A DNA stretch of 64,000 bases from Firmicutes bacterium HGW-Firmicutes-2 (GCA_002841495.1 PGZV01000005.1:347212-411211); one strand, 5' to 3'; shown: positions 48,093 through 57,754, counted from the stretch's first letter. Notes: a model not told the origin generated them from the sequence alone. Made by a program: numbers and translations.

Positions 48093-48264
48093 TGCGTTTT
48101 ATTAAAAACCTCTTGTTTAGGAATCGAGCAAGAAGTCCTATTTAATAAAGCTATAAAATTAGACTATAAAAGTATAAATTCAGATTAGTAATGGTTTTAA
48201 AGCATGCTTTGGTGATGTATAATGAAAAGACATTGTAATAAACTTGAAGAAATGCAGGTGTTTA

Positions 48265-49386
48265 ATGATGAATAAAAAATCAGGGTTCAATCCCATAAAG
48301 TTCATATTTGTAGTCCTTTGGTTAATCAGCATGGGCCTTATTGCGAACAATTACTTCACTGACAAAGAGGATGTTGTTACAGACAGTAGCAAGGTGATTT
48401 CTCATATAGCCAGTCAGAGCAAGTTATTTACTTCGGACAAAAAAGATTTTATCAATTCTGAAGAGGAGCTAAAATCAGCGGTGATTGAGATGATTATGGC
48501 TTGGGAGCGTGAGCGGGAATTCATGATACCGGCACTTACTTATGAACAGGTAGAAAAAGGGATTCAGGATGCCATATCATCTATGAAGGATTACCCTGGA
48601 TATTATTCAGCGGTAAGTTCTACGGAGTCAGCGACAAGTGATGTGTCATTGACGCTTCGAATTAATTATAAGATTAGCAAAATAGATTTTGACGCCAGTG
48701 TCAAAAAAGCAGAAAGTATCATAGATGAGATTATTTATGAAGGCATGACGCCTTTTGAAAAGACATTGGCTATTCATGATTATTTGGTGGATCATATTGC
48801 CTATACAGATAACATTGAAGCTAGTGATGAGTTGATTTATACCATGTATGGCGCTTTGATTCACGGGGATGCGGTTTGTCAAGGGTATGCAGAGGCTTTT
48901 CAATATCTGTCAACTTTGGCAGATATTGAGAGCATCATTATTCAAGGTACGGCAGGTGGGCTGGCCCATGCATGGAATATGGTGAAGCTGGAAGATGAGT
49001 GGTACCATGTGGATACAACATGGGATGATCCGGTTATGCCGAATGGCACACAGGTAAAACGCTATGATTATCTGAATATAACCAGTGAGCAGATGAGCAA
49101 GGATCATCAGTACGATACAGACGATTACCCTGTTGCTACAGGTGAAAAGTATAACTATTATATCTATATGGACCTCTATGCAAAGAATGAATCAGAGCTT
49201 ATTGTACGACTACAAAGCCTTTTTGATGAGCAGAGTAACAAAATTGAGGTTAAAACCGGTTATAACATTGACCAGATATATGTGGAAGAGATATTAAGTC
49301 AAATACAGACAGGTTCTTACAAGAGCCTTCAGTACAGTGTGAATCAGGTGCAAAATACCATCACATTATCCGATATTATCTATTGA
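48265..49386 (+). CDS. Membrane-anchored transglutaminase-like domain protein
   Basis: About 373 residues: an N-terminal signal-anchor helix (about 12-31), a Ser-rich linker and a transglutaminase-like core. The papain-like triad is visible: Cys in GDAVCQGYAEAFQYL (about 204), His in GGLAHAWNMVKL (about 234) and Asp in WYHVDTTWDDP (about 249). The protein should act outside the membrane as a protease or cross-linking enzyme on the cell surface; the substrate is unknown. ATG 48265 or 48268 is preferred over the upstream TTG because AGGTG precedes it. Residues about 146-184 (KKAESIIDEIIYEGMTPFEK and onward) recur in a 46-codon fragment at 61623. Confidence 0.85.
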   Translation: MMNKKSGFNPIKFIFVVLWLISMGLIANNYFTDKEDVVTDSSKVISHIASQSKLFTSDKKDFINSEEELKSAVIEMIMAWEREREFMIPALTYEQVEKGIQDAISSMKDYPGYYSAVSSTESATSDVSLTLRINYKISKIDFDASVKKAESIIDEIIYEGMTPFEKTLAIHDYLVDHIAYTDNIEASDELIYTMYGALIHGDAVCQGYAEAFQYLSTLADIESIIIQGTAGGLAHAWNMVKLEDEWYHVDTTWDDPVMPNGTQVKRYDYLNITSEQMSKDHQYDTDDYPVATGEKYNYYIYMDLYAKNESELIVRLQSLFDEQSNKIEVKTGYNIDQIYVEEILSQIQTGSYKSLQYSVNQVQNTITLSDIIY

Positions 49387-49455
49387 AAACTCAACTATTT
49401 CATAACTTTAACGTATTGCCCAAAGATAGGACGTCATATTGTGGCACTTTAACAA

Positions 49456-49484
49456 TTGACATATGACATGTTTACCTCTATAAT
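49456..49484 (+). promoter_or_regulatory. Consensus sigma-A promoter of the kinase-phosphorylase operon
   Basis: TTGACA (49456-49461), 17 bases and TATAAT (49479-49484): both boxes are perfect, indicating a strong promoter that must be held in check by other means. Confidence 0.85.
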
Positions 49485-49491
49485 TTCCTCA

Positions 49492-49505
49492 TGAAAAGCT
49501 TTTCA
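49492..49505. promoter_or_regulatory. 14-bp palindromic operator at the transcription start
   Basis: TGAAAAGCTTTTCA is a perfect palindrome starting eight bases after the -10 box, so a bound protein would block transcription. It resembles LacI-family/CcpA sites (TGAAA...TTTCA) although the centre is GC instead of CG. Confidence 0.6.
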
Positions 49506-49534
49506 CAAAGGTCAGTAAGGAGGCGTAAGTACTT

Positions 49535-50497
49535 ATGAAGAAAAAATTAGGTGACAAGTCGGATGCATTCCAATGGGTAGCACCCCAGTTGGTGGATTAT
49601 GATAACATAAAAAAAGGAGATATGCCTGGAGATGTGATTCAGATACATACTGGGCATATTATGAAGGCGGAAGCGGTATTTCCTAAGCTATATCAGCTGG
49701 TTATGGATATACAAGAGTTACATTCCAATAATAAAGTGGTCATCTCCGTTCATGGAGGTTCCGGCGTAGGTAAGTCAGAGATTGGGGCTTTATTGGCTTA
49801 TTATTTCAATGATCTGGGTATAGGCACTTATATTTTATCTGGAGACAATTACCCTTATAGAATACCCAAACACAATGATCAGGAACGTCTTCGAATCTTC
49901 AGAGATAAGGGCCTTAAAGGGCTGGTTGAGCAAGGCGCTTATAACAAAGAACGGGGAGAAGTATTAAGGAAACTTCAGGAACTTAATCTAGATTTTGACC
50001 CGAATAAGGTAAAAGTGGATCCATGGTTGTTCATCTATCACCAAGAAGGACGTAAAGGTCTAGAAGGTTATCTTGGAACGGTTTCAGAGATTGATTTTGA
50101 GGAGATCAACCATATTATCGCACAGTTTAAAAATGGTAAAGAGAGTATTTTACTTAAGAGAATGGGTCGTGAAGTGACAGATCTATGGTACGATAAAGTT
50201 GATTTCTCTAATATTAAAATCATGGTCATTGAATGGACCCACGGCAACAATGCTGATCTAATTGGTGTGGATATTCCGATTCTGCTGAACAGTACCCCTA
50301 GTGAGACATTAGAGCATCGTAGATTGCGTAATCGAGATGGTGGAACGGATAGTCCTTTTACGACTTTGGTTTTGGATATTGAACAGAAGTTACTTTTCTC
50401 TCAAGCACCACGAGCTAAGATTATTGTACTAAAGGACGGCGAGATTATAAACTATGAACAGTACCGCCAAATCATGTTACAAGAGGGATTATTGTAG
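49535..50497 (+). CDS. P-loop kinase-like protein cotranscribed with a GH13 phosphorylase
   Basis: A 320-residue protein with a Walker A motif VHGGSGVGKSEIG (about 70-82) and further GDNYPYRIP, which resembles the substrate region of adenylylsulfate/uridine-type kinases, and RRLRNRDGG as a possible lid. The N-terminal 60 residues match no domain I know. The next gene, a sucrose-phosphorylase-type enzyme, starts 20 bases after its stop, so the two very probably act in one pathway. The kinase may phosphorylate the acceptor released by the phosphorylase, for example glycerate or a sugar; this is inference. Start from AAGGAGGCG. Confidence 0.7.
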   Translation: MKKKLGDKSDAFQWVAPQLVDYDNIKKGDMPGDVIQIHTGHIMKAEAVFPKLYQLVMDIQELHSNNKVVISVHGGSGVGKSEIGALLAYYFNDLGIGTYILSGDNYPYRIPKHNDQERLRIFRDKGLKGLVEQGAYNKERGEVLRKLQELNLDFDPNKVKVDPWLFIYHQEGRKGLEGYLGTVSEIDFEEINHIIAQFKNGKESILLKRMGREVTDLWYDKVDFSNIKIMVIEWTHGNNADLIGVDIPILLNSTPSETLEHRRLRNRDGGTDSPFTTLVLDIEQKLLFSQAPRAKIIVLKDGEIINYEQYRQIMLQEGLL

Positions 50498-50517
50498 AAG
50501 AGCCAAGGAGGCATATC

Positions 50518-52227
50518 ATGGATCAAAGAAATCAAGAGGCAAATGATCAATCGCACGTTAGTTTTGGACCAATGTTGAATGTATATCCAGACAGCATTGG
50601 TGGTTCATTAAGTAGTCTTGTGACGTTGTTAAAAAAACATGCATTTAGAGATGTTTTTGAATCATTGTATATATTACCTAGTGTATTTAACACCGATTTG
50701 GACAGAGGCTTTTCAGTTATTGACTATGAATTAAACGCTTTACTGGCGTCCAAGGAGGATTTAGAGGACTTAAACGTATTGGGGATGGATTTTAAGTTTG
50801 ATTTTATCTTAAATCATGCTTCGGTTTTATCCAAGCCTTTTCAAGATATTATTAAAAAAGGGGATCAGTCTATTTACAGGGACTTTTTTATAGATTGGAA
50901 TCGTTTCTGGGAAGGTAATGGTCACATGACAGATGAAGGCTATATTCAGCCTGAGGATGCTTTGATTAGAGATATGTTTTTCAGAAAGCCTGGCTTGCCC
51001 ATCTTAAATGTGCGTATGCCCGACGGTAAAGAAGTACCTTATTGGAATACCTTCTATCAAGAAATCAGATACAACCCTATTGACGCTACGGATTTGATGT
51101 GGTCGATGGACCTCCAATATGGACAAGCACAGATGATTGCTGAGACAGTGAATCAGGGACTCTTAGAAGGGATAAAGCCTTCGGAGATTGACTTTGGTCA
51201 TATGGCATCCTACAAGAATAAAGTCGTGGATTTTATTGAGTCTCATCGTAAATATTTAGGTCAAATGGATCTGAACATAAAATCACCCCTTGTATGGGAT
51301 TTCTATGAAGATACTTTAAAAAAATTGGCCGGTTACGGAGCAGGTATCGTCAGGCTAGATGCATTTGCGTACGCACCGAAGGCACCGGGTGAGAAGAATT
51401 TCCTGAATGAACCGGGGACTTGGGATCTGCTTGAACGTGTCAAAGCCTTAGCAGATCGTTTTGACCTTAATCTATTGCCGGAAATTCATTCCAAATACGA
51501 GGAAAAAATACATGAAAAAATAGCCAGTGAAGGCTTTATGACCTATGACTTTTTCTTGCCGGGGTTGATCATTGATGCTTTTGAAAACCATTCCAGTACC
51601 CATCTGGTTCAGTGGATTCGTGACCTTCAGACTAAGAATATTCAGACCGTTAATATGCTGGGCTGCCATGATGGTATACCGCTTCTTGACTTAAAAGGTC
51701 TGTTGTCAGAGGGACAGATTCAGAATTTAATTGATGTTGTTGTAAGTCGTGGCGGCTATGTAAAAGACCTGCACGGCAAGAAGAACATCTATTATCAAGT
51801 GAATGCTACTTATTATAGTGCCCTTGGAGAAGATGATCAAAAGATGCTCTTAGCCCGAGCGATTCAGATGTTTATGCCGGGCAAACCACAAGTATGGTAC
51901 TTAGACTTGTTTGCAGGTAGAAATGATTATGAGGCGGTCAAAAGGGCCGGTGCAGCAGGGCATAAAGAAATCAACAGAACGAATCTAACGATTGAAGAAA
52001 TTGAAGCACGTCTGGAGGATAAGGTGGTTCGTGAACAGATTGAACTCATCAGATTCAGACATACTTTTCCGGCTTTTGGGTTGGGTGGGTCTTTAGAAAT
52101 CATTGAATCATTGCCTCATAAGCTGATTTTAAAATGGGAAAAAAATAATTATATTGCCTTACTAGAAGCAGACCTTATGAAGTATACTTATAAAATAAGT
52201 ACATCATCAAATACATTTATAAAATAG
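50518..52227 (+). CDS. GH13 subfamily 18 glucoside phosphorylase (sucrose/glucosylglycerate phosphorylase-like)
   Basis: Uses phosphate to cleave an alpha-glucoside to alpha-glucose 1-phosphate and an acceptor. The 569 residues form a GH13 barrel with the nucleophile Asp in GIVRLDAFAYAPK (about 280), the acid/base Glu in LLPEIHSKYEE (about 321) and the third Asp in MLGCHDGIPLLDLKG (about 384). The length is longer than true sucrose phosphorylases (about 490-505) and closer to glucosylglycerate or sucrose 6-phosphate phosphorylases of the same subfamily. The acceptor cannot be assigned. Start from CAAGGAGGCATATC. Second gene of an operon with a strong promoter and a palindromic operator. Confidence 0.85.
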   Translation: MDQRNQEANDQSHVSFGPMLNVYPDSIGGSLSSLVTLLKKHAFRDVFESLYILPSVFNTDLDRGFSVIDYELNALLASKEDLEDLNVLGMDFKFDFILNHASVLSKPFQDIIKKGDQSIYRDFFIDWNRFWEGNGHMTDEGYIQPEDALIRDMFFRKPGLPILNVRMPDGKEVPYWNTFYQEIRYNPIDATDLMWSMDLQYGQAQMIAETVNQGLLEGIKPSEIDFGHMASYKNKVVDFIESHRKYLGQMDLNIKSPLVWDFYEDTLKKLAGYGAGIVRLDAFAYAPKAPGEKNFLNEPGTWDLLERVKALADRFDLNLLPEIHSKYEEKIHEKIASEGFMTYDFFLPGLIIDAFENHSSTHLVQWIRDLQTKNIQTVNMLGCHDGIPLLDLKGLLSEGQIQNLIDVVVSRGGYVKDLHGKKNIYYQVNATYYSALGEDDQKMLLARAIQMFMPGKPQVWYLDLFAGRNDYEAVKRAGAAGHKEINRTNLTIEEIEARLEDKVVREQIELIRFRHTFPAFGLGGSLEIIESLPHKLILKWEKNNYIALLEADLMKYTYKISTSSNTFIK

Positions 52228-52237
52228 ATGGGACTTT

Positions 52238-52266
52238 AAAAGATTGGTTGATACCAATCTTTTTTA
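52238..52266 (+). terminator. Terminator after the phosphorylase gene
   Basis: AAAAGATTGGT pairs with ACCAATCTTTT (loop TGAT) and is followed by TT. Confidence 0.9.
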
Positions 52267-52502
52267 TAGATTCTTAGTATGTGGAAGATAAGGATAAAAA
52301 TGACTATGTAGAAAAAGTTCTTTTTTTAGATTTTACTAGAATTTGAGTTATCAGAAAGAATATATGTTATAATGAAGAATCAATATTATACTACCAATGA
52401 TGTTACAATGAAAAAAACATTAGATACAGTGCAGGATTAAGTTATACCTTCATATATAGAAGATTAAAGACAAAAAATATATTTAAAGGAGAGATAATAT
52501 TT

Positions 52503-53081
52503 ATGATTATTAAGCGTGGTTGTGCTGTTTTGCGAGCTATTGAGCAGAAAGATTTGCCTTTGTTAAAGGAACTCATCAATAACCCACATATTGAATATAT
52601 GACACAAGGCAGTAACTTTCCTGTCTCTGACTTTGAACAGCAGCGTTGGTTTGAAAATTTTGACAGGCAAAAGGATTTACGTCTTATAGCAGAGACAGTA
52701 GATGGTGATGCCTATGGCTATGTTGCGCTATTGAATATTGATTGGCGTAACGGCACTGCTTGCATTGGCGGAAAATTAAAAAACAACAAAAAAAGAATAC
52801 GCGGTGATGTAAGAGATTCAACTTTGGGTATGCTTGATTACGCATTTAATGAAATGAATCTTAATTGTGTTGAGGCTTATGTTCTAGAGCATAATGGATT
52901 TTCAATCTTAAATCTAAAGCGTTGTGGTTTTACTCAAGAAGGGCTTATGCGAAATAGAGTTTATAAACGGGGAAAACACTGCAATCAACTTGTATTTTCC
53001 ATGCTTAAATCAGAATTTCAAGCGTTAGAATTAGAAGCAGAGAAGTTTGATTTTGACATGTTGAAAGATGAAGATTTATAA
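52503..53081 (+). CDS. GNAT-family N-acetyltransferase
   Basis: A 192-residue protein of the RimJ/RimL-like acetyltransferase fold: LRAIEQKDLPLLKELINNPHIEYM at the start, YGYVALLNIDWRNGTACIGG in the central sheet and LNCVEAYVLEHNGFSILNLKRCGFTQEG at the acetyl-CoA and C-terminal part. It also resembles PseH-type amino-sugar acetyltransferases, which would fit the polysaccharide genes that follow, but the usual glycine-rich CoA loop is poorly conserved (KNNKKRIRGDVRDSTLG). Single gene with an AAGGAGAG site and its own terminator. Confidence 0.75.
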   Translation: MIIKRGCAVLRAIEQKDLPLLKELINNPHIEYMTQGSNFPVSDFEQQRWFENFDRQKDLRLIAETVDGDAYGYVALLNIDWRNGTACIGGKLKNNKKRIRGDVRDSTLGMLDYAFNEMNLNCVEAYVLEHNGFSILNLKRCGFTQEGLMRNRVYKRGKHCNQLVFSMLKSEFQALELEAEKFDFDMLKDEDL

Positions 53082-53102
53082 TATAATAGAAGATAGAACA
53101 TA

Positions 53103-53139
53103 AAAAGCCGATGCGACAAATTGAAGCCATCGGCTTTTA
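53103..53139 (+). terminator. Terminator after the GNAT gene
   Basis: AAAAGCCGATG pairs perfectly with CATCGGCTTTT. The loop is 14 bases. Confidence 0.85.
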
Positions 53140-53187
53140 GTCTATCTGAACATTAGCCATGGAAGCTTGTTCCCAAAAAATTAAAAA

Positions 53188-53217
53188 TTGCCTATTTTAT
53201 TTAAGATATGCTAAAAT
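53188..53217 (+). promoter_or_regulatory. Possible promoter of the polysaccharide cluster
   Basis: TTGCCT (53188-53193), 18-base spacer and TAAAAT (53212-53217), about 60 bases before the first cluster gene. Confidence 0.35.
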
Positions 53218-53280
53218 GATAGTATATAATGTGTAAGTGTTTATACAATACAATGAAGGAACAATTCAAGGGGAATTTTG

Positions 53281-54198
53281 ATGATTAGGTTGATAAAAAA
53301 AGCAATTAAAAATCCAAAAACTGCAGGTCTTTATCTACTTGAGATGCCGTTTTTTCATTTTTTATCGGACAGATTTTATATAAAATTACAATATTATTTG
53401 CGAACCGGTAAAATCTTAAATTTAAATTCGGTTCAATCATTCAATGAAAAATTGCAGTGGTTGAAGTTATATGACAGGAATCCATTATATACAAAATTGG
53501 TGGATAAGATTGAAGTTAGAAAATTTATAGCAGAAATAATTGGAGAGGAATACCTCATCCCTTTATTAGGTGTGTGGGATCGTTTTGAAGACATAGATTT
53601 TGAAAAATTGCCAAATCAATTTGTATTAAAATGCACCCATGATTCAGGTGGTATCGTAATCTGCAAGGATTTCAACCGTTTAGACCTTGAAGCTGCAAGA
53701 GAAAAAATCAACAAATCTTTAAAAAAAAATTACTACTATCATTGCAGAGAATGGGCATATAAAGATGTTAAACCAAGAATCATTTGCGAGAAATATATGG
53801 AAGATGCCTCGGAAGATGGATTGCGAGATTATAAGTTCATGTCTTTTAATGGAAAAGTGAAGTGCTCCTTTGTTTGTTCAAATAGGAATGCTTCAACGGG
53901 GTTAAATGTAGATTTTTACGACAATGATTGGAATCCTATGCCCTTTGAAAGATTTTATCCTAGAAGTGGGCATATTATATCCAAACCCAAAGCGTTTGAT
54001 AAAATGTTTGAATTTGCAGAGATTTTATCAAAAAATATGATTTTTGTCAGAGTGGACTTTTATGAAATAAATGGAAAATTATATTTTGGCGAGCTGACAT
54101 TTCATCCCGGTAGTGGGTATGAAAGCTTTACGCCGGAGTCATATGATTTTTTGCTGGGTAGTTGGATAGAACTGCCGAATCAGAACAGAAAGGTATAA
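53281..54198 (+). CDS. TupA-like ATP-grasp protein (surface polysaccharide modification)
   Basis: A 305-residue protein of the ATP-grasp type found in capsule and teichuronopeptide loci. Family sequences are SFNEKLQWLKLYDRNPLYTKLVDK, PNQFVLKCTHDSGG, ICEKYMED, DYKFMSFNGKVK and the metal/ATP site VRVDFYEINGKLYFGELTFHPGSGYE. It probably couples an amino acid or similar acid to a sugar of the polymer; the exact reaction is unknown. ATG 53281 is preferred over TTG 53278 because AAGGGG lies seven bases upstream. First gene of the cluster; the next follows after two bases. Confidence 0.85.
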   Translation: MIRLIKKAIKNPKTAGLYLLEMPFFHFLSDRFYIKLQYYLRTGKILNLNSVQSFNEKLQWLKLYDRNPLYTKLVDKIEVRKFIAEIIGEEYLIPLLGVWDRFEDIDFEKLPNQFVLKCTHDSGGIVICKDFNRLDLEAAREKINKSLKKNYYYHCREWAYKDVKPRIICEKYMEDASEDGLRDYKFMSFNGKVKCSFVCSNRNASTGLNVDFYDNDWNPMPFERFYPRSGHIISKPKAFDKMFEFAEILSKNMIFVRVDFYEINGKLYFGELTFHPGSGYESFTPESYDFLLGSWIELPNQNRKV

Positions 54199-54200
54199 GC

Positions 54201-55340
54201 ATGAATATTTTAATCGCGGGTGATTTAGCACCAACACAATCCAATGTAAATGCTTTTATAGAAGGGCATACAAAATCCTTACTTGGGGAAGACATGTTTT
54301 CTATATGGAATGCTGCGGATATGAGAGTCTTTAATCTAGAAGTACCCCTTACAGACCAAGAAAACCCTATTAATAAGTGCGGACCCAACTTGATTACGCC
54401 AACGAGTACAGTTAATGGCATAAAAGCTTTGAACCCATCATTAATTGCGTTGGCAAATAATCATATTCTAGATCAGGGTGTGCATGGCCTTAAGTCGACA
54501 ATTGATATTTTAAATGAAAATAGGATTCCTTTTGTTGGGGCGGGAGAAAGTCTGTCTCAAGCGAGTAAGCCTTATGTTATCGAACATGAGGGTTTGAAAA
54601 TCGCTGTATATAATTGTGCAGAACATGAGTTTTCGATTGCAACGAGTGAAAAACCAGGTGCCAATCCTTTTGACCCTTTAGAGAGTCTAGATCATATACT
54701 AGAGCAAAAAAGCAAATGTGATTATGTGATTGTTCTGTATCATGGAGGAAAAGAGCATTATAGATATCCTTCACCATCACTCCAAAAGGTGTGTAGAAAA
54801 ATGGTGGAAAAAGGTGCGGATTTGGTTGTTTGTCAACATAGTCATTGCGTAGGTGCTTACGAAGAGTATAATGAGGCTACAATCGTTTACGGCCAGGGTA
54901 ATTTTATTTTTAATGAGTTGGATAATGAATATTGGAACAGCAGTGTTCTAATTGATGTGAATATTCAAGATAAGCTTAGCGTTAAGTATATACCGATTGT
55001 AACGACACAGAAAGGCATTTGTCTTGCGAAGGACCGTGATAAGGAGAATATTCTTGGAAGCTTCAAGAGAAGATCAGAAGAAATTTTGGTTGAAGGATTT
55101 ATTGAGAAAGAATACGAAGCTTTTGCTAAAAAGAATAGTGATTTTTATTTGAGAAGATTTTTAGGGTTTGGTAATTGGATAATACGGATAGATCGTAGAA
55201 TATTTAGAGGGTATTTACTTAAAAGAAAGACGGAGCAATCCTACTTATTAGCAGTTCAAAATTATATAGAGTGCGAATCACATAGAGAGTTGCTTTTAAT
55301 GGGCTTGGTTCAATATAGAAAAGATGAGAAGGGTAGATGA
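54201..55340 (+). CDS. CapA-family (poly-gamma-glutamate/capsule synthesis type) metallophosphoesterase-like protein
   Basis: A 379-residue protein with PGA_cap motifs: LIAGDLAPT at the start, FNLEVPLTDQ, LIALANNHILDQG, VLYHGGKEHY and VCQHSHCVGAYEEYN, which together form a binuclear metal site. No signal peptide or membrane helix is visible, unlike many CapA proteins, so it should act in the cytoplasm. ATG 54201 is chosen over the upstream TTG because homology begins at MNILIAGD and AAAGGT precedes it. It sits two bases after the ATP-grasp gene, suggesting joint decoration of the polymer. Confidence 0.85.
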   Translation: MNILIAGDLAPTQSNVNAFIEGHTKSLLGEDMFSIWNAADMRVFNLEVPLTDQENPINKCGPNLITPTSTVNGIKALNPSLIALANNHILDQGVHGLKSTIDILNENRIPFVGAGESLSQASKPYVIEHEGLKIAVYNCAEHEFSIATSEKPGANPFDPLESLDHILEQKSKCDYVIVLYHGGKEHYRYPSPSLQKVCRKMVEKGADLVVCQHSHCVGAYEEYNEATIVYGQGNFIFNELDNEYWNSSVLIDVNIQDKLSVKYIPIVTTQKGICLAKDRDKENILGSFKRRSEEILVEGFIEKEYEAFAKKNSDFYLRRFLGFGNWIIRIDRRIFRGYLLKRKTEQSYLLAVQNYIECESHRELLLMGLVQYRKDEKGR

Positions 55341-55343
55341 AAG

Positions 55344-56303
55344 ATGAAAGACATTGTAGTGACTATCGTATGCATTGCTTATAATCAAGAAAAATATATA
55401 TCGGAAACGATAGAAAGTTTTTTGATGCAGAAAACAAATTTTAATTATGAGATCCTGATACAGGATGATGCTTCAAAAGATAAAACCCCGGAGATTATTA
55501 AGAAATATGAAATGCAGTATCCCGATATAATTCGTCCGGTTTATCAAAAAGAGAATCAGTATTCAAAAGGTATCCAGGTTCTTGATTTTTATCTAGATAT
55601 TGCTAAAGGCAAATACATCGCTGTTTGTGAAGGGGATGATTATTGGACAGACCCGAATAAGTTACAAAGACAAGTGGATTATATGGAGAAGAATCAAGAT
55701 TGTAGTGCATGTGTGCATGCCGCTATTAAAGTTGATGCAAGAACCAAAAAGAAGGTTGGAGAAGTACGACCAAGTGAAAAAAGTAGAGATTATACTACGG
55801 AAGAGATTATTATGGGAGGTGGCGGATTGTTTGCTACCAACTCTATTTTATACAACAGAAAGTTTTCAAAGCGACCGGACTTTTACTTGAACTGCTATAT
55901 TGGGGACTTTCCTTTGATTATACATTTTTCTATTTGTGGTAGGATTCACTATATGGAAGCGTATATGTCTGCCTATCGCATTAATGTTGAGAATTCATGG
56001 TCAGCGATTATATCAAAGTCATGTACCGCTACAAGAAGGATGCATATGGATCGAATCGAGCATATGCTAAAAGAAGTAGATGACTATACAAATAAAAAAT
56101 ATACAGAAGTGATTAACAAGAAAATCAAGAAAAATAGATTTGATTTACATGTTTTATGTGGTGACTATAAAGAAGTCAAATCAGATATCTATAAAGATTT
56201 ATATAAAGCCTTAAGCCTCAATATTAAATTATTGCTTTTTATAAAGCAGTATTGTCCAAATGCCATAAAGCTAATAAAATCAATCAAAAGGAAGAATGAA
56301 TAA
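55344..56303 (+). CDS. Family 2 glycosyltransferase
   Basis: A 319-residue GT-A enzyme: VTIVCIAYNQEKYISETIESFLMQ and ILIQDDASKDKTPEII at the start, and the DxD-like metal site CEGDDYWTDPNKLQRQVDYME. The C-terminal part is basic and helical. It transfers a sugar from a nucleotide donor to the growing surface polysaccharide; donor and acceptor are unknown. The stop codon overlaps the start of the flippase gene by one base. Confidence 0.92.
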   Translation: MKDIVVTIVCIAYNQEKYISETIESFLMQKTNFNYEILIQDDASKDKTPEIIKKYEMQYPDIIRPVYQKENQYSKGIQVLDFYLDIAKGKYIAVCEGDDYWTDPNKLQRQVDYMEKNQDCSACVHAAIKVDARTKKKVGEVRPSEKSRDYTTEEIIMGGGGLFATNSILYNRKFSKRPDFYLNCYIGDFPLIIHFSICGRIHYMEAYMSAYRINVENSWSAIISKSCTATRRMHMDRIEHMLKEVDDYTNKKYTEVINKKIKKNRFDLHVLCGDYKEVKSDIYKDLYKALSLNIKLLLFIKQYCPNAIKLIKSIKRKNE

Positions 56304-57754
56304 TGGGTGAGCAAGTGAACAAAACCAGAGTGCTTTCTTCTTTGATATGGAAATTGTTAGAGCGAAGCGGAAGTCAAGGCGTACAATTTGTTGTGCAAAT
56401 CGTATTAGCGCGTTTGCTGTTACCGGAAGAGTATGGCATTATCGCCATTGTTATGGTATTCATACTCCTTGCCAATGTATTTGTTCAAAGTGGCTTCAAT
56501 ACGGCACTGATACAAAAGAAAGAGGTTGATGAGGTTGATTTTTCATCTGTTTTTTACTTGAGTCTAGCGGTTTCTGCCTTTTTATATGTCATAATATATT
56601 TTGCAGCACCTTTTATTGCAAATTTTTATGATCAGCCACTTTTGATTCCGGTTATAAGAGTGTTGTCAATCACCCTTTTTATTGGTGCATTAAACTCCAT
56701 TCAAAATGCTTTTATTTCAAGACATATGCTGTTTAAAAGGTTGTTTGTTAGCAGTATCGGCTCCGTCATTGTATCAGGCATCGTAGGGATTGTTGCGGCA
56801 TATAATGGTTTAGGTGTTTGGGCATTGGTGGCTCAGCATTTGACCAACCAACTTACAATTGCCTTTATTCTTTGGTTCACAGTAAAATGGCGACCTCACT
56901 TAATTTTTTCTTTGAAAAGGGTTAAAGTTCTTTTTAATTATGCGTCTAAATTAATGGCTTCGGCATTAATTGAAACACTTTATAATGATTTGAGCACACT
57001 TATTATTGCAAGGATGTATACCCCAGCTATGCTAGGGTTTTTAAACAGAGGAAGACAGTTTCCTGAGCTTATTGTCACCAATATTAATGGATCCATACAA
57101 TCGGTTATGTTACCGGCATTATCAGCCCATCAAGATGATAAAAAAAGAGTGAAAGAAATGATGAGAAGGGCTATTGTCTCAAGTTCATTTTTGGTATTTC
57201 CGATGATGATTGGCCTTGCGGTGGTTGCCGAGCCAATGGTTGAAGTGGTATTGACGGACAAATGGTTACCTGCCGTACCTTTTTTACAGATTGCTTGCCT
57301 CACACTTGCATTAATGCCCATTCACACAGCCAATCTACAGGCGATTAATGCTATGGGTAGAAGTGATATATTCTTAAGGCTTGAAGTTATTAAGAAAACA
57401 TATGGTCTTATTATTTTGGGAATCAGTGTTTTCTTTGGTGTGTATGTCATAGCATTAGGGCAAATGCTGAATAGTTTTATTTCAAGTTTTGTGAATGCTT
57501 ATCCGAATAAAAAGCTATTGAATTATAGTTATAAGGAGCAGTTAATTGATATTATGCCTGCATCGCTTATTTCAGCTCTTATGGGTGTTATGGTTTATTC
57601 AATTAGTCTACTTAGTATTTCATCTTGGCAGATTCTTGTGTTGCAAGTGATTGCTGGAATCATAATATACATTGGATTGGCAAAGATGTTTAAAATCGAG
57701 AGCTATAATTATTTGGTAACGACTATTAAACAGTTGATTATAGATAGAAAATAA
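56303..57754 (+). CDS. Polysaccharide flippase (Wzx/TuaB-like, MOP superfamily)
   Basis: A 483-residue membrane protein with about 12-14 helices that moves lipid-linked sugar units to the outer face of the membrane. The start RVLSSLIWKLLERSGSQGVQFVVQIVLARLLLPEEYGIIAIV and FVQSGFNTALIQKK are typical of the WzxC/TuaB group. The one-base overlap with the preceding glycosyltransferase points to translational coupling. No Wzy polymerase or priming transferase is seen before the window edge. Confidence 0.92.
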   Translation: MGEQVNKTRVLSSLIWKLLERSGSQGVQFVVQIVLARLLLPEEYGIIAIVMVFILLANVFVQSGFNTALIQKKEVDEVDFSSVFYLSLAVSAFLYVIIYFAAPFIANFYDQPLLIPVIRVLSITLFIGALNSIQNAFISRHMLFKRLFVSSIGSVIVSGIVGIVAAYNGLGVWALVAQHLTNQLTIAFILWFTVKWRPHLIFSLKRVKVLFNYASKLMASALIETLYNDLSTLIIARMYTPAMLGFLNRGRQFPELIVTNINGSIQSVMLPALSAHQDDKKRVKEMMRRAIVSSSFLVFPMMIGLAVVAEPMVEVVLTDKWLPAVPFLQIACLTLALMPIHTANLQAINAMGRSDIFLRLEVIKKTYGLIILGISVFFGVYVIALGQMLNSFISSFVNAYPNKKLLNYSYKEQLIDIMPASLISALMGVMVYSISLLSISSWQILVLQVIAGIIIYIGLAKMFKIESYNYLVTTIKQLIIDRK

